From positions 1 through 64,000 of the forward strand of contig JAHQIW010003941.1 of NCBI GenBank assembly GCA_019055375.1: DNA of 64,000 bases, read 5' to 3'. Position numbers and translations under genes: made by a program. This DNA is from Parelaphostrongylus tenuis (lineage: Eukaryota > Nematoda > Chromadorea > Rhabditida > Metastrongylidae). Positions within the stretch are counted from its first letter, which is position 1, and every line of letters begins with the position of its first letter. This document shows, piece by piece, positions 33,646 through 46,205 of the stretch. A model generated the notes under the pieces. That model was not told the DNA's origin, searched no databases, and worked only from the letters and a program-made list of their open reading frames with translations.

Positions 33646-36600
33646 ATGAAGTCGAAAAGCGAATCAAATGCTGGAGGTACTGAATCCGCACTATAAAAAA
33701 TTGTGATGCCACGTCGTGTAAATAAAAAATAAACAGATACATCATTCTGTTATGAGTGCAACACAAGCTTTGACCTTTCGCCCCACTCTGTCGTCATGTT
33801 CCAGCGTGGTGTTCCACACGGTGCGGGTCTTATCAATGGGGAAACACCTGCTTTATTAATGCCGTCTTACAAACCCTTGTGCATATTCCACCGTTCACGC
33901 GTTACGCATTGGAATCGCACGGCCACAGTGATGGTGAGTATACGTTCATATGTTCTTACAGTGGGAGTTTGCTTCCTGGATATCGTTTGAACGGAATCAT
34001 TTCAGGCCGACACAATGATTGGTGCTTGTGGTGTGTGATGCGTCGTACTCATTATCCAAATATTTTAGATCACAGTGGTGTTTATCTTGCTGAATGGGTA
34101 ACGCAACTCTGGCCGAGTACGTGTAAAATAACTAGTTTTGCTGTTTATGCGAAAGTGATCAATCCGGACGATACCTGAAATATGAATGGGTATTTATATG
34201 TTAGACGGCGATAAATTTTTTAGACAATCTCTTCCGCCGAACGATAACTTTTGATAGAAGTGTTAACAATTATTCGAAAGCTTAAATCGCTGGCTACAAC
34301 CCCTCGCTTCCGGTTTCCAGAACACCTTTTTATAGCGCTGTGTCACCCAGTTTTCTCACTCGCTTTTGCCTTAATTTTTATCATGCGCTTTATAAATCGC
34401 TTGAAGTCTAAAAAGCATATCAGCGTGTAGAGAATTTTACGTAGTATCAGAGTCTGCGTTTCTTGAAGTTCTATCGATGCGGTGAGAAAAAAATCTCTAA
34501 TCGAAAAGCAATATTTCAAACGCTGTGAGTTGCACTGCCCTGCTCCGCTCCATGAGTTGGTCGCTAAAAAAAAGTCGCCGAAAAGGTTTATAGATGTGTA
34601 AAATGTGAATTGAAGCCGCAACGACGACTTGTTAGCAAGGTAATCGCGTACCCCGCACTATGCGTCGAAGCGGGGGCAACTATTGTTGTTTTAATGAGGA
34701 TTTTTCACCGCATCAATAGAAACTTTAGGTAGGAACGCATGATTCTGATACAACTGAGATTTCTATACACTCATATATGCTTCGCAAGCTACCAGCGATT
34801 TATACTCGTGATAGGAATGAAGGCCAAAAGCGAGTGAGAAACAAAATTTTATTTTGGATTGTTATGAAAAACAGGCGACGTGGAATTGTAGGCAGAGATT
34901 CAAGCTTCCGAATGTTGCTAACACTTCTGTGATTTTTCCTGTCCAGTAAATGAGATCGGCTCAAAAAATTGTTTCCGTCTAACATATAAGTACCTATGAA
35001 TGCCTGTAGAAAGGCGAGAAAAGTGCCTTTAATGTAGGATTGTTCCAACAAAGCTATTGTGGAAGTCAGGAAGATGCTCACGAGTTCTTTCTGAAACTTG
35101 TTGGTGCTTTGAAATGTGTTGAGAAGAGAAATCGCGGCAGGTATTTTACTATGTGTAAAAACTTGCTTTTATGCTGGAAATGCATCTAATTTTTTTAAAG
35201 AGCAAAGTCACCATCATCACCGATAGACAGGATCTTTGGAGGCCAATCGCGCCAAGAAAGTAAGGAAAGCGATTACTCAACTATTACTAAGTAAGCAATA
35301 ATCTCATATTCAATTCCTTATAGTAATCTGCCTTTGTTGCGGCGATGCGAGCGTGAAGCACGAGGATTTTCTTTATCTGAGTCTTGCTCTTCCTCGAAGT
35401 GGATATCAAGATCGTTCACCTACTGTCACTCAGCTTCTCGCACTTAATAATGAAGATGAAGAAATTGAGCATAGTTGTGCCAAGTAGGCTTCTTTTCGTT
35501 TTTTTTACAAATCGCAACTTTTAGAGTGTTAGGGGATTCAGCCTAGAAAGTTATTCATTGTGTAATTAGTGCGGGCAAAATTATTAGCTTATACGTCAAT
35601 AGTATTTGGTTTTTCCCATCTTAACCATAGCTTTATATTAGGAGAAGGGAACGATCGTCGTGTGATTAGTGATGCTCGATGCAAACTTGAACCTCCCACC
35701 AACTCTCTCCGGCAATAAATGCACGCCCTGAGATCCAGCGTGGAGATCCTCGCGACATCAAGGAGATCCGCTGTATAGTATTCTACCACATTCGTGAAGG
35801 AGATGAAATATTCAAGCAAGCGATGACTGCGAGGAGACGAACTGAATGGTGGAATCTGCACAAAAAAATGTGAGGACGGGGTGAATAAAGTGAAAATGCT
35901 AGTTCCATCTTAGCTGTACGTGATGATTTGTGGGTGGCAGATCATTCCCGCTGAGGAATAATCGGTCAGAGCACTGCAGAGTTGGAAAATGCCTGAGAAA
36001 AGGCAAAGGAAGGACGTCGTTGGTGTAGTACCCCAGAAGAGCCCTTGAAAGACTAATCGAGATCTGGAAGGTCCACCTTGAAAATCAAATTTAGCTCATA
36101 TCCTACTAATCTTGTAGTTGTATTTCACATCATACTCTGAGGAGTCGCATTGGTTAGGTGTGATGTTAGACACACACATGACCCATGGTTTGATCCCGCA
36201 CTCAATGTTTACCAAGCTCTCAGCCCTCCATCTCTTAGGATTTGGTAAAGTATAACCATGCTCGTTTAGGAGGATAGCATGGGATCGATGATTTGACATC
36301 GTGTTCACTGGGCAGTAGGTCTCTTGATAAACTGGCTCTTTTTGATTGTAAGGGGATAAATAAAAAACCGAAGTTACTCGCTGGAGAGGGACTTTCCATA
36401 AGAGTATTGGTAACCATTCTAAAGCTTAGACCTTATGCTGCAGCCCACTTCACCCATTTTAAAAAAGCCATTTTTTGACGTTGCTACAGAAGGAGATTTC
36501 TTGCGTTATAGTCATGCATATTTCTCGCCGGACAAAGCCCTTTCTTCGGACTATTGGTAACCATTCGATAGAGTAAGCGTGTCTGATTAGAACGCTGTGC

Positions 36601-38771
36601 TTATGTCTTAAAAAACCGTTTCTCTAAAACGCAGCAGGTAAAATAAGCTGAAATCCTATTCGCTCTAAATGTCAACTTTGGCCAACTCGCGCGCGGTTGG
36701 CTGAGGCAGTCGATAGGCCTTGCATCGGTCACTATCATTAGTTTCTTCACACTTTAGAGTCATAAAAGCTACAAAAGCATATGTGCATCTGAAGTAAATT
36801 TTGAGCCACCAATGTATACAGGAAGCAAAGGGAATTTTCGATGAAAAATCCTTAGTGAAATAACGAAAATCGCGCACCGATTTGCGAATTGTGCTGCTTG
36901 CAACGATTTCAACTGCTGTACTCAAAGATTAAAGTGATAAAGGGGTTTGCCATTTGACTTATGTATAGAGAAGGTTTCACCTTATCGCGTCAAAGGTAAT
37001 TTTTGCAATTCGTTCATTCAATATCAAAACTTTTTGGAATCGAGACTGGCGAGGATTCGAAACGGACTGCAGATATTGGAATTTCCAATGCAAATGGCAA
37101 TGACACAGAGTTTCGATGAAGAGCTCTAAGAAAACAATTAGTTTCAGGGCTTCTCAAATTTGAGATTTTATTAATATTAGAATAACAGAACTTGTGTGTT
37201 ATTGGTAAGGATATGTAGATCGCAATGATTTTCACCGAAGTTAGTAATGTATGCTATGAGCTAAGACAAGTTGGGCCAAAGTTGGAGGCGAGCGCCTTTC
37301 TTGCACCACATGCATTGAAGTGAATACGTATTGTCCGCAGTGTTCCGTAAGCGCTTGCTTCCAAATTCGTCGTCGGCAAGAGTAACTTCTTTTGAGGTGT
37401 GGCTGCAAATGGAAAAAACTGTCGACAACGATTACCCGTTGTCCACCCGTACTTGTCCTCCATATCTTACGTTTCACTAATGAAGCGACAAAGATTAACA
37501 TGACAATAGACGTCGAGGTTTGTTTTCTAGTTCCAGTGATTAGCTGGGATAGCATAATTCGTAACTTTTCCAACTAGTACAATTGGATTCAGCGAAATAT
37601 CTCACTGAGGCAATTTACATACTTGAACGACGACAAGGAGAGATACGAATTGACTGCAGCGATATTACATCTTGGACATTCGCTCGATCGTGGACATTAT
37701 ACAGCGATGACAAAAGGATTTGACGGAAGATTCTACTACTTTGACGATGAACATGTGGTTACATCATTTCAAGCATTAACTATTCTTTGTTTTATTGTGA
37801 TTTTATCCCACCATCTGTTGAAGGTCACACCAGTGCAAGAGACGAAAAAGTACACCGACCAATCCACTTATATGTTATTTTACAGGTAGGCACTGTTAAC
37901 ACATTCACTATGCACGACAAAACTAAGTCAATATTTTTTCTTATAGTCGCACAAAACCTCAAAATGTGCCTCAGCGGCGGATGGATGGCTGGATGTGAAA
38001 TCCACGCCGTCTTCATCTGATACCAGACTTGATCCGAAACAGCTCAAGGCGATGCGGTGCACGTGCAAATGTCATGTGAAAAATCTAAAGGTCAGATCTC
38101 TTTGAATTTTTCATCTACGAAAAGTGCTAGCAAGGCATTTACTACAGACAAGAGCTCTGCAAATGGCATCATTAGTAATGCTAAATTTGGAGGGATTTCG
38201 ATTAATAACATTTGTACAGATTTATCCTTCGAAAACGCTGGAGACGGGTTCGTCATTTCTTGTGAAAATTCGAAAGATCCGTTATGGCCGGAGACTTTCA
38301 TCGCTTCTCAAAATAAAAACAAAGGTGACGGAAAGTTTTATGTTTCTATTTAGAATGACAAGCTTTCAAACTATACAGCTACAACAATACAATGCTCTTT
38401 GTATAACAGTACTCAGAAAATCTCGTCAGACATTTCTGTGCGAATGATAATTATTCAGATGTTGGAATGAATACTACTAAAGAAGACAACGAGAACAGGC
38501 TTGATGAGAGCTCATACAGCGACACTTCTTCTCGATTTTCAAGAATGCTGAATCCGAAACAATTGATCAGTCTCAGTCTACCGACTTGCATAATTCCTCG
38601 ACGGAAAGCAAGCGCGGAAAACAGAATTCCAAACGTAAAACCACAGTGAATAACAACATCGATTCTGGATGTTCGAATAGAAGATCCAGTGCGTCTAATA
38701 GACGTCAAAGCGATGTGGTGATGACCCTCTCAACAGACGATAGATCACACGACAATAGATGGAGATACTGA
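33646..38771 (+). CDS. Ubiquitin-specific protease (USP, C19), USP36/42-like
   Basis: This protease removes ubiquitin from proteins. Exons: 33646-33676 (ATG), 33737-33933, 34006-34116, 35038-35140, 35201-35259, 35324-35483, an exon around 37265-37350, about 37390-37517, 37578-37885, then 37947 onward. Phases match across the first six junctions. The Cys box is GNTCFINAVLQTLVHIPPF, with the catalytic Cys codon at 33849-33851. Next come CLWCVM, QEDAHEFF (35060), IFGG and DFLYLSLALP. The zinc pairs are CLCC and probably CPQC. PPVLVLHILRF follows, then the His box LGHSLDRGHYTAM (His codon 37695-37697), YYFDDE and YMLFY. The order and spacing fit USP36/USP42. There is one lesion: a G is missing in the GGGG run at 33838-33841, which breaks the frame just before the Cys box. 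The exon near 37300 and the junction at 37350-37395 are uncertain. The Ser-rich C-terminal tail (38057-38771) is open but its splicing is unclear. Introns hold transposons. Confidence 0.85.
34189..34994. mobile_element. Mutator-like long-TIR element inside the USP intron
   Basis: The inverted arms at 34189-34505 and 34685-34994 are about 310 bases each, with ends 'ggtatttatatgttagacgg' and 'ccgtctaacatataagtacc'. TATGAATG lies directly outside both ends (34181-34188 and 34995-35002), an 8-9 base target duplication. Same family as 25457-26175 and 43900-44345. It fills most of the intron between 34116 and 35038 in the deubiquitinase gene. Confidence 0.75.
35589..35861 (-). CDS. Uncertain open frame inside a USP intron
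   Basis: 90 codons open on the minus strand within the large intron between 35483 and about 37265. It contains a plausible helix (LLEYFISFTNVVEYYTADLL) and a CIYC pair. No splice borders or family were recognised. It could be a nested gene, a repeat-borne frame or chance. Confidence 0.25.
   Translation of the reverse strand: MQIPPFSSSPRSHRLLEYFISFTNVVEYYTADLLDVARISTLDLRACIYCRRELVGGSSLHRASLITRRSFPSPNIKLWLRWEKPNTIDV
36130..36240 (+). mobile_element. SINE family A head
   Basis: 'gagtcgcattggttaggtgtg' (A-box region), B box 'ggtttgatccc', then 'caatgtttaccaagctctcagccctccat', collinear with the head of the copy at 55265. Truncated at the 3' side. Lies in a USP intron. Confidence 0.6.
36340..36660 (+). 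repeat. Single arm of the long-TIR family
   Basis: Matches the left arm of 26465-27310: 'gtattggtaaccattc-aaagctta', 'acagaaggagatttcttgcgtt', 'cgcatatttctcgccggacaaagccct', 'attggtaaccattcgatagagtaagcg'. I could not find a convincing opposite arm before 36960, so it is a solo or rearranged end. Lies in a USP intron. Confidence 0.55.
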
Positions 38772-39730
38772 GTTTGCTTGAGATAATGAAATGTCATAAG
38801 AAAATCTCATGATTTCCATAAAGAAAATAGACCTGAGAGAATTCCTAGGCGAATAGACTTGTAGTAGTACCAAAATTGTTGCGGGAGTCATATGCCTAAC
38901 TTTTACTACAGAAGATCACAGAAAATGAGCAGAGACGAACGATCTTAATTATCAGATGATGTGCAGAAATAGAAATAGTTCGAAATGAAAACGTTCTATT
39001 GATCTAAAGACGTTCCTCACAGCAGAGATGAACGCTCAACTTGTAGTCTATCGGATAACGCAGCTTCAAATGACAAGCTTGGTTTGTTAGCATTTTACCC
39101 ATCGTCGATCTGAGTGTTTGTGAACTGCTCATAGCTCTGAATAGGTTGCACTTCAGTACATCTTTAATTCCGCGTAAATTTTTTAAATTCCTCTTCTAGG
39201 ACGTTTCGGTCTACCTCATTACAGGATTTTTTTTTGGTTTTTCGAATTGTTCCATGTTATGGTCTACCTGAGTTGTTTATATTTCATCGCCGTCCTCTCA
39301 GCAACTCTGCGTACTGGGAAATTTCAGAATTTCTTTTTGTTATTGCTCAAGAGTTTGATGATAGTGTTAATAGATATTTGTCCTGACATCGTTGTTCCTT
39401 TGTTGCCACTGTACTCACTTCAAAGAGCACAGATCTCTATGATTGTTCTTTCAGAGGTTACTGCCTATTTTGAATAAATCCGTTTTGGTTGGAACAAATT
39501 CTATCATACACATGCGCATCCAAAGGCATAAGACCAAAATTTCTCTGTCGAACTGCCTGAGACCAAGGCTGCAATGGTTAGCACGGGCCCATCACAAAGA
39601 GTAAAATGCAGGTTCGACGTCCGTCAGTCGGACGTTCAAAGTTGCGTACATTACTCACAAAGTTTGGTTACATATGAATTTGTAACATCATCCCACGACC
39701 TAGAGCGGTGCTTAGATAGAATTTCAGTTA
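38772..39730. other. 3' flank of the USP gene, no further gene seen
   Basis: AT-rich. The open frame 39247-39477 (+) is hydrophobic but has no splice support. Confidence 0.35.
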
Positions 39731-39744
39731 AGATTGTGATACTA

Positions 39745-40300
39745 TTGGGTTGGTCCGGAATTTTTTTTTGCATTTTGACACATTTGTTAATGCAAGTGTT
39801 ATTTATTCAAAGATATCAAGTAAGCGACAATATGATCACTGTTATGATCACTGATACACAGCCATTTCTGATGGGAAGAGATTAAATGCCTTCTTTTCAG
39901 AGAAAATAAAGTTGGCCGTTGAAGAAGCCGGTCATTTTTGAGCTGGTTGTAATCTTCAAACTGTGGTCTCCCGCGGATGCTGCTTCACGAAGCGGAAGTG
40001 GTGCTAATCCGATCGAACATTACCACAGCTATACGGCAGTTGTAGTACCGTGATTCGGCCCATATTCTCCAAAATGTGGCCGATCGACTTTGTAATGTGA
40101 GAGGGACGAGCGTTATATGGAAAAGGGCGACACTGAGTCGTTTCGCGCTATTCTTTCGCACTGTTGCGGCCAACTTCTGCAGTTCTTCCTCGTGGACGTT
40201 GGCAGTGCCTTTTTGTTGCCGAGTAGTTTCCAAGAGACGACGCCTTAGCAACCCCAAAAAATCAAGAGCATGATCCTCCGAGCATTGGGCATAAGCTATG
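39745..40300. mobile_element. Possible mariner-like relic
   Basis: 'attgggttggtccggaat' at 39747 resembles a mariner terminal repeat. A minus-strand frame (40257-39985) is Arg/Lys-rich, as in DNA-binding ends of Tc1/mariner transposases. I could not find the opposite terminus or catalytic motifs, so this is tentative. Confidence 0.3.
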
Positions 40301-40819
40301 GTTAGGCTAAAAGGACTGGCTGTTAATATCCTGGCTCAGAATATGAGTATCTTGCTAGTATCCCAGTATTCTATCTCCTGGCTTAATGGCAAACTCTTAA
40401 AGTAGCTCTGCCAGTGCCAAAGAGATGGCGATATGGCCGTAACTAAATGTCTAGTTGAAAGCAACTAGAACATTCTCCGACTTACCACAGCCTTTTGGGA
40501 ATAACTCGACTTGAAATATCAAAAAAAAACTGATGAAAAAAAAACGTGCGAAGGAAACTATGGGACAGCTCCAACATCGCTGAGAGAAACTCAGCAAAGC
40601 TACAGTAAAGCAGAAACAACTACAAATACGAGGCAACTCGTGTCGAAATTCCAAGTTACTAAAACAGAAAACAAATTGCTTTGAGCTAAGAACACAAAAG
40701 CGCAAATAAGTCAGATGATCAATTCAAAGCGGGGTCACCAAAATATATATCCTATAATAATACTTCGGGTACATTATGTCTAAGCTGTAATCGAAACGAA
40801 ATAGGTAAAAAGCAATAGC

Positions 40820-41045
40820 ATGTAGTGCGCGTACGGTGCAGTGATTAAAGGTGCTCTGCAACAAACAATGGTCCATCAGTATATGGTTTCGAACCGGCGC
40901 TCAAGGCTCACCAAGCTTTCCAGTTTCTCCGTGGTCGGTGACTTGTTGCCAGATTTATCCGGGAGGTTAGGAGCACTGACTTGGTAGACTGGTAGGCTAG
41001 CACGAGTTTTTGCAATGGGCATATATGGGATAAAATAACTTCAGA
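40820..41045 (+). mobile_element. tRNA-derived SINE, family A
   Basis: Head 'gtgcagtgattaaaggtgctctgc', B box 'ggtttcgaacc', body 'caaggctcaccaagctttcc', 'gggaggttaggagcactgacttggtagac'. A well-preserved copy of the family. Confidence 0.75.
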
Positions 41046-42039
41046 TGATTCTCGACGAAGATGACTACACAGTGTAATCCGATTCACAGACGCCGAGAGC
41101 TTTATCCTTTTAGATTCTATAGTATGTATAGTTCAAACACATTCACATGCCAAAAACATCGATACATTAAGCACTGCGCTTACAACCGAACAAGCGTTTA
41201 TACTGTAAATCAACGTGCAAACAAGGCGAGCAGCGAAAACGAATACTACATCATCATCAAACTGGCAAGTCTCGTCTCAGTGGCTAGTAATAAGTCTTCG
41301 TCATAAGGAACAGACCTTTCTGTGAACCCACTTTCTTGCCATGAATACGAATAAAACGATTTTTCGTCATTATTCCCTCTTCGACTGTCTCAACGCATGC
41401 CTTGTCCAGAGAGAACGAAAACCTAGGGTATAAAATTGAAGTGAGAAAGGTGTTGCAAGATGACTGCGATAAATTATTCAAAGCTAAACCTCTTCAACAT
41501 ATCGTTCCCGTCTAGAACTCCTCGATGGTGTAGTCCTCGTGTCCAGGCAAAAATTGAAGCAACGCGGTTTGTGAAAGTGGGGTTATCCCGAGCAATCAGG
41601 TTCTCTTATTCATCCCATATCCACATTTATATGAAATCCCTCTTATTTTTTTCAGTAAAACCATTAGTTGACAAAGTTGAGGCATAAAAAAGCTCTAGGT
41701 ACTAAGCATCCATAATTTCTGATATTCTCTTAAGTGTCTAGCGGCACTGCCATGGGCAACCTCTGCTTCGACTGTTTTTCCATCTGAGCACATCAATACT
41801 GACGTCATCAGACAAAAAGAGCCATAACCTTAAAGATAATTAGATATTTTTCATGGGAAAGCAGTGTCTAACTAGGCCGTTTTTGTGTCTAACCCTAAGC
41901 AACAATGTCACTCTGAACGTCACCGTCATAGTTTTACACGTCCAAACAAAACCTCTGACACTTTTGAGGCATTGATCGACCTAAAAAATCAATCGTTCCA
42001 TGATATATCCAGATCATTGCTTCTTTGAGACTTGAAGGA

Positions 42040-42320
42040 TGGAAACAATAAAACCCTCGTCGTTGAGCAGTCGTCAACAATGGAATCCTTGAGGTATGCT
42101 CTATGCGTTCGACTCCATTCATAGCATCGTTCGAGGTGACTGATGCATGTCTGGCTTCACATGAACTCGTGGTGGCCTGACAATGTATCAAATCAGCACT
42201 GCTATTCTTTCAAACAAGGCGCAAATCAATTCCTCTACTTCAAAAAGACAGAAGGCTTTGTGAACCTTGAGCGCGGAATCACAGCATCGATCATCGATCT
42301 CTAACCACTATCCTACATGT
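42040..42320 (-). mobile_element. tRNA-derived SINE, family A
   Basis: Minus-strand copy with the head at 42240-42320, diverged. The body 'atgcgttcgactccattcata', 'gaggtgactgatgcatgtctggcttcacatgaactcgtggtggcc' is shared with 6040 and 51990. Confidence 0.7.
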
Positions 42321-42892
42321 GCTATTATTCAAATCAATATTCAGTCCTAATGAAGCCTATAACATCAAATAACGTTCTAGTATTAATGATAATTAATCAC
42401 TATCACCTGATTATCGACTAACCTGTGTTCATACCATGTATCCGCTTTTACGAAGTCCGCTTCGTAATTCCTGCGAGAAGAAAACAAATACATTAACGTT
42501 CCAAGTCTGACTAGTACTTAGTTTTTTGAATATTACGGTGATATATTTTCTGGAATATGCCTTTGAATCGCCCGTCGTATGATTTTAACATCGTATTTTT
42601 GGTGCTAAGATAGAGGAGCCATTTCTTCATCAAAGCGTATTGGAAGCATGAATGTGCAAAGCATGGAATGCTCTGAATATTACAAAAAAAAGTTACAAAA
42701 TTAACAGAAATCTTCCCTTATCACTTTCTTTTATAGCCATAATAAAAAACAGTGAGGAAGGAAGAGAACTACAGATTAATAGTGATGAACCTTATTGGTG
42801 TTATACATAGCCAACATGCCACTTGTTTTCTCAAATTTATATACATCCCTTAATTCCTCGTTGCCATTTGGTCCTGAAGATATTCTGAAGAT

Positions 42893-43095
42893 CTCATTCA
42901 CCCCGAAGGAACCATGGGCCCTCAGTCTCTACGTCTCTAGTCCCCAGAGTGTTGTGTCAGACAATGGCGTTTAACCCACAGCGTGACATTAACAGACGTA
43001 ACACATTGAAGATTAGACGCCATTTATAGAAACAACACGCTGGGGACTAAAGAGAGAGAGGCAGTGGGTCCACGGTCCCGTAAGGGTGAAAAAGG
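42893..43095. repeat. Palindromic MITE, family F
   Basis: The left half 'cccgaaggaaccatgggccctcag' and right half '(c)agtgggtccacggtcccgtaagg' are inverted, as are 'ctctagtccccagagtgttgt' and 'acaacacgctggggactaaagag'. About 200 bases in all. Sister copies lie at 48183-48412 and, as a half, 49370-49560. Confidence 0.7.
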
Positions 43096-43899
43096 TTCAG
43101 AAAAGAACGATGAATGAAGTAACCAGGATGTCATTAACCTATGGCACACTTTTGACTACTAGCTGGAGTGTCGATTTACCGTGATATCACCATACCAGTA
43201 TACTAAAACACAGACAAATTTTAGCACAAAACATAGAACAATAGGTGGATATTCCTTGAGGAGGATTTAATCCGCACAGTCCGGCTATCTCATCCATTTC
43301 TCTGTCCTTTGAGAGCATGGCCTTTTCCGCTTTATTCAAAACTTTTGCAATAATACAATAGCATGGATCTCGGAAATTCCAATACCGTGCCTGTTTCATG
43401 GTAAGCCCTATTTAGTGCGGTGTAGCAGCGAAAACGAAATTGAGTTTCAAATTCGGCGCGAAGTTTCCGCTCGGTGGTTGCGTGAACAGCGATGTCAATG
43501 GGATTGCCAATATTCTCAACAAACGGCACTGAGGCAGCTACGTTTGTGTTTTGGTGGACTTCTAGTAGTTATATGTTAGCTTCAAATTAAATGATTCTGA
43601 AGATAATTTTGGTCTTTGAAAAGGTCTTCATGGAGCTTAAGATAAGCCTAAGCTCATAAAACGATAGGACAAATTTCTTGTATCACTCTTAAAAGGAAAC
43701 CTCAAAAGGAAACCCTAGAAATCTCGACAAAATAAATGATATTTAAATAAATAACGGAAATATGCGCAACAATGCGCGTCAAATGTTTAAAAAAATAATA
43801 TCTTTCCCATTGCACCGAACTAAGAATGAGATCTCAACAAGCAAGCAGGAAATTGGATTTTGCGATCTGAGCTATTAAGTGAACACTAAATGTTCTAAC

Positions 43900-44345
43900 G
43901 CATAGTGTGGTAGATCACTAACGAGCTGCGCGGTAAAGCAGTCGAGTACCTTACTAACAAATCGTCGCTGTGACTTCCCTTCACATTTTACTCTGCTAGT
44001 AACCCCTTTCTCTACGTTGTTTAACGGCCAACTCGCGAAGCGGGGGCGGAGCGATCGATGGCGTTTTTAATACTGTTATTCAGTTGGTGATTGTTTCTCG
44101 GCATCAACAAAAACTCTAGATAGAAACGCATGATTCTGATACTACGAAAAATTCTCTTCAGCTGATATGGTTTTGATGGTTTCAGCGATTTGTAAGCGGG
44201 GAAAATTGAAGGGCAAAGGCGGATGAGAAGCAAAATTTTTTCTGGATGCTATAGCGTTGTAAAAGGGCGTTTTGAAAGACCGGCGACGAGGAGTTTTAGC
44301 TAGAGATTTAAGTCTTCGAATGATAACCAACATTTTACTCTGCTA
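43900..44345 (-). repeat. Mutator-like long-TIR family, partial copy
   Basis: On the minus strand 44345-44090 follows 34300-34520 closely ('cgaagacttaaat', 'cgccggtctttcaaaacgccc', 'cttctcatccgcctttgcccttc', 'tcgctgaaac', 'gtatcagaatcatgcgtttct'). The centre 'ggccaactcgcgaagcgggggcggagcgatcgatgg' matches the GC-rich core at 25810-25860. The other arm is lost or lies before 43900. Confidence 0.6.
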
Positions 44346-44914
44346 GTAACCCCTTTCTCTAGAGATCTAGAGATGCAGAGGAGGTGGGTCCACGGTTCCA
44401 AATAGGTTTAGCCATTATTCAATCGGTTTTTTTCTCAGGGTTCACTTTACAGATAGTAAAGTAGCTTACGAATCGCGATTTTGTTCACAAAATTAGATCA
44501 TGTCCTACCTGATGTATCGCTTATGTTTACGACGGTCAACTTCGCGTTTCGAGAATAAAAATTCCGAACTGGTCTTCTTGATCTTCAGAACTTGTGAATT
44601 TGGAAAAAACTCTAAATGTCATTTTGTAAACTCTGCTACTTGAAACAAGAAATTTTTCGAACCATGAGTGTTTTTTCAGTAAAATTATCCCTAAAAACTT
44701 ATATCTACCATTTTATGACGATGATGCCCAATTTACCCAATTTCCCTTTATATCACTGCTGCGCGCGCTAATACGGACAGCCTGCCGAGTGCGAATGCGG
44801 CCCGACAATCCGTGGTCTGTTTTTAATCCACGTCGTATTCAAGGGGCTGATGCAATATCACGGAATTTTACCAGTGAATTGTAAAGTCTTACGGCTTCCC
44901 TCAGTGATAAAAGA

Positions 44915-45150
44915 AAAAAGCTCTCAGCGTTGATCAGTCCTTGAGGAATGCGCCATACACTACCTTCAACTTTTAACTTCGCTTGAGGTGATTGAACGCA
45001 TATTTGGCCCTTCATAAAAGCTCGCGGTGGCCTACCACTAAATCAAGTAGTGCTGCTTATCCTCTCTGACAATTGAAACCAATTCACCGAGCCCTTTGGG
45101 TTGGATGGCTTGTTTAATCATGACAGCGAGATCGAACTGTCAATGATAAG
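44915..45150 (-). mobile_element. tRNA-derived SINE, family A
   Basis: 'cagcgttgatcagtccttgaggaatgcgcca', 'cgcttgaggtgattgaacgcatatttggccc', 'ctcgcggtggcctacc', 'gcgagatcgaac' in the same order as the other minus-strand copies. The head is at the right end. Confidence 0.7.
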
Positions 45151-46019
45151 ATTCATGTATTGAGGCAATAACTTATTTCCGCCAGGCATGTGAGTCACAC
45201 GTAACATATTCAGTCGCGAACATGTTAACGTAGCTGTTAGATACTGCAAAGATTATATAGTATTTTGAGGGTGTAAAAAATTATAGATACCTGATGATGC
45301 GTCATTCCCCAGTTTGTGAGATTTCGACTGATTTCAAGAGGCGGATCAACAAGGCTAGATGACGTCTTAAACTGTCATGGAATGAGCTTATATCCTCACA
45401 AACACCTATTGAAAATGCCATGGATCTTGCTCTTTTTTCAAACTGAATTGTAGCTTTTTATAGATGATGCTCTTGTTTAACACAAGAGCATCAAACTACG
45501 ATTGACTGACAACAAATCAGAAGTATGAGAACTCAGTAGAAAAACTCATATCGAATACATAGAAGAGGTGGCACCTTTCTGTCACCGAAACCCTTTTCCT
45601 TCAACTTTATGTAAATATGATATTTTTCATTTTTCCCAAACACTTTTAGTGATCGTTCGATAAGAGAACCCTCGGAAATTTCAACACTGCAACTGTTTTT
45701 TTTAATATCCACGCTCGGAGTCATCGCTTTTCGGAACGACTTATCAAGCTCACAATCCCACTCACAAGTCGCGTGCGCTTTTGTAACTTAATTAGAGGTT
45801 TTTCTCAATTTTGAAAACAAAATTTCCGATTGAACCGTATGATTCTGATACTTCATAGTTTTCTCTACATGTTCATTTTCTCGTAACTTCCTTAGAAATG
45901 TCTCCTATCGAAGGAACTTTGGACGCGCTAAATAAACCAGCATCCACACCTATTCATTCTTTTTGCGCACAGGCTTAAGTCTGTTTAGGTTTGGTAGCAG
46001 GTTTATTTCGCAATTAAAG

Positions 46020-46205
46020 GTAGAACAGAAAAGCTCTTAGCGTTAATCAATCTTTTTAGGATGTGGCACGCATTTGTTTTCAATTCCTAACTTCGTCAGA
46101 GGTGACTGGATGCAATTTTGGCCTTTAGATTAACTCACGCTGGCTTAGCGGTGAGTTGAGTCAGTGCTGCTTATCCTTCCAAAAAAGTCTTGTGCTTTTA
46201 CCAGA
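46020..46205 (-). mobile_element. SINE family A, head missing
   Basis: 'tagcgttaatcaatc', 'ggtgactggatgcaattttggcc', 'gtcagtgctgcttatccttcc' match the family-A body. The copy breaks off before the tRNA-like head. Confidence 0.6.

Noticed and set aside
37241..37573. 110-codon minus-strand open frame
   Set aside because: Antisense to USP exons carrying CPQC and PPVLVLHILRF on the plus strand.
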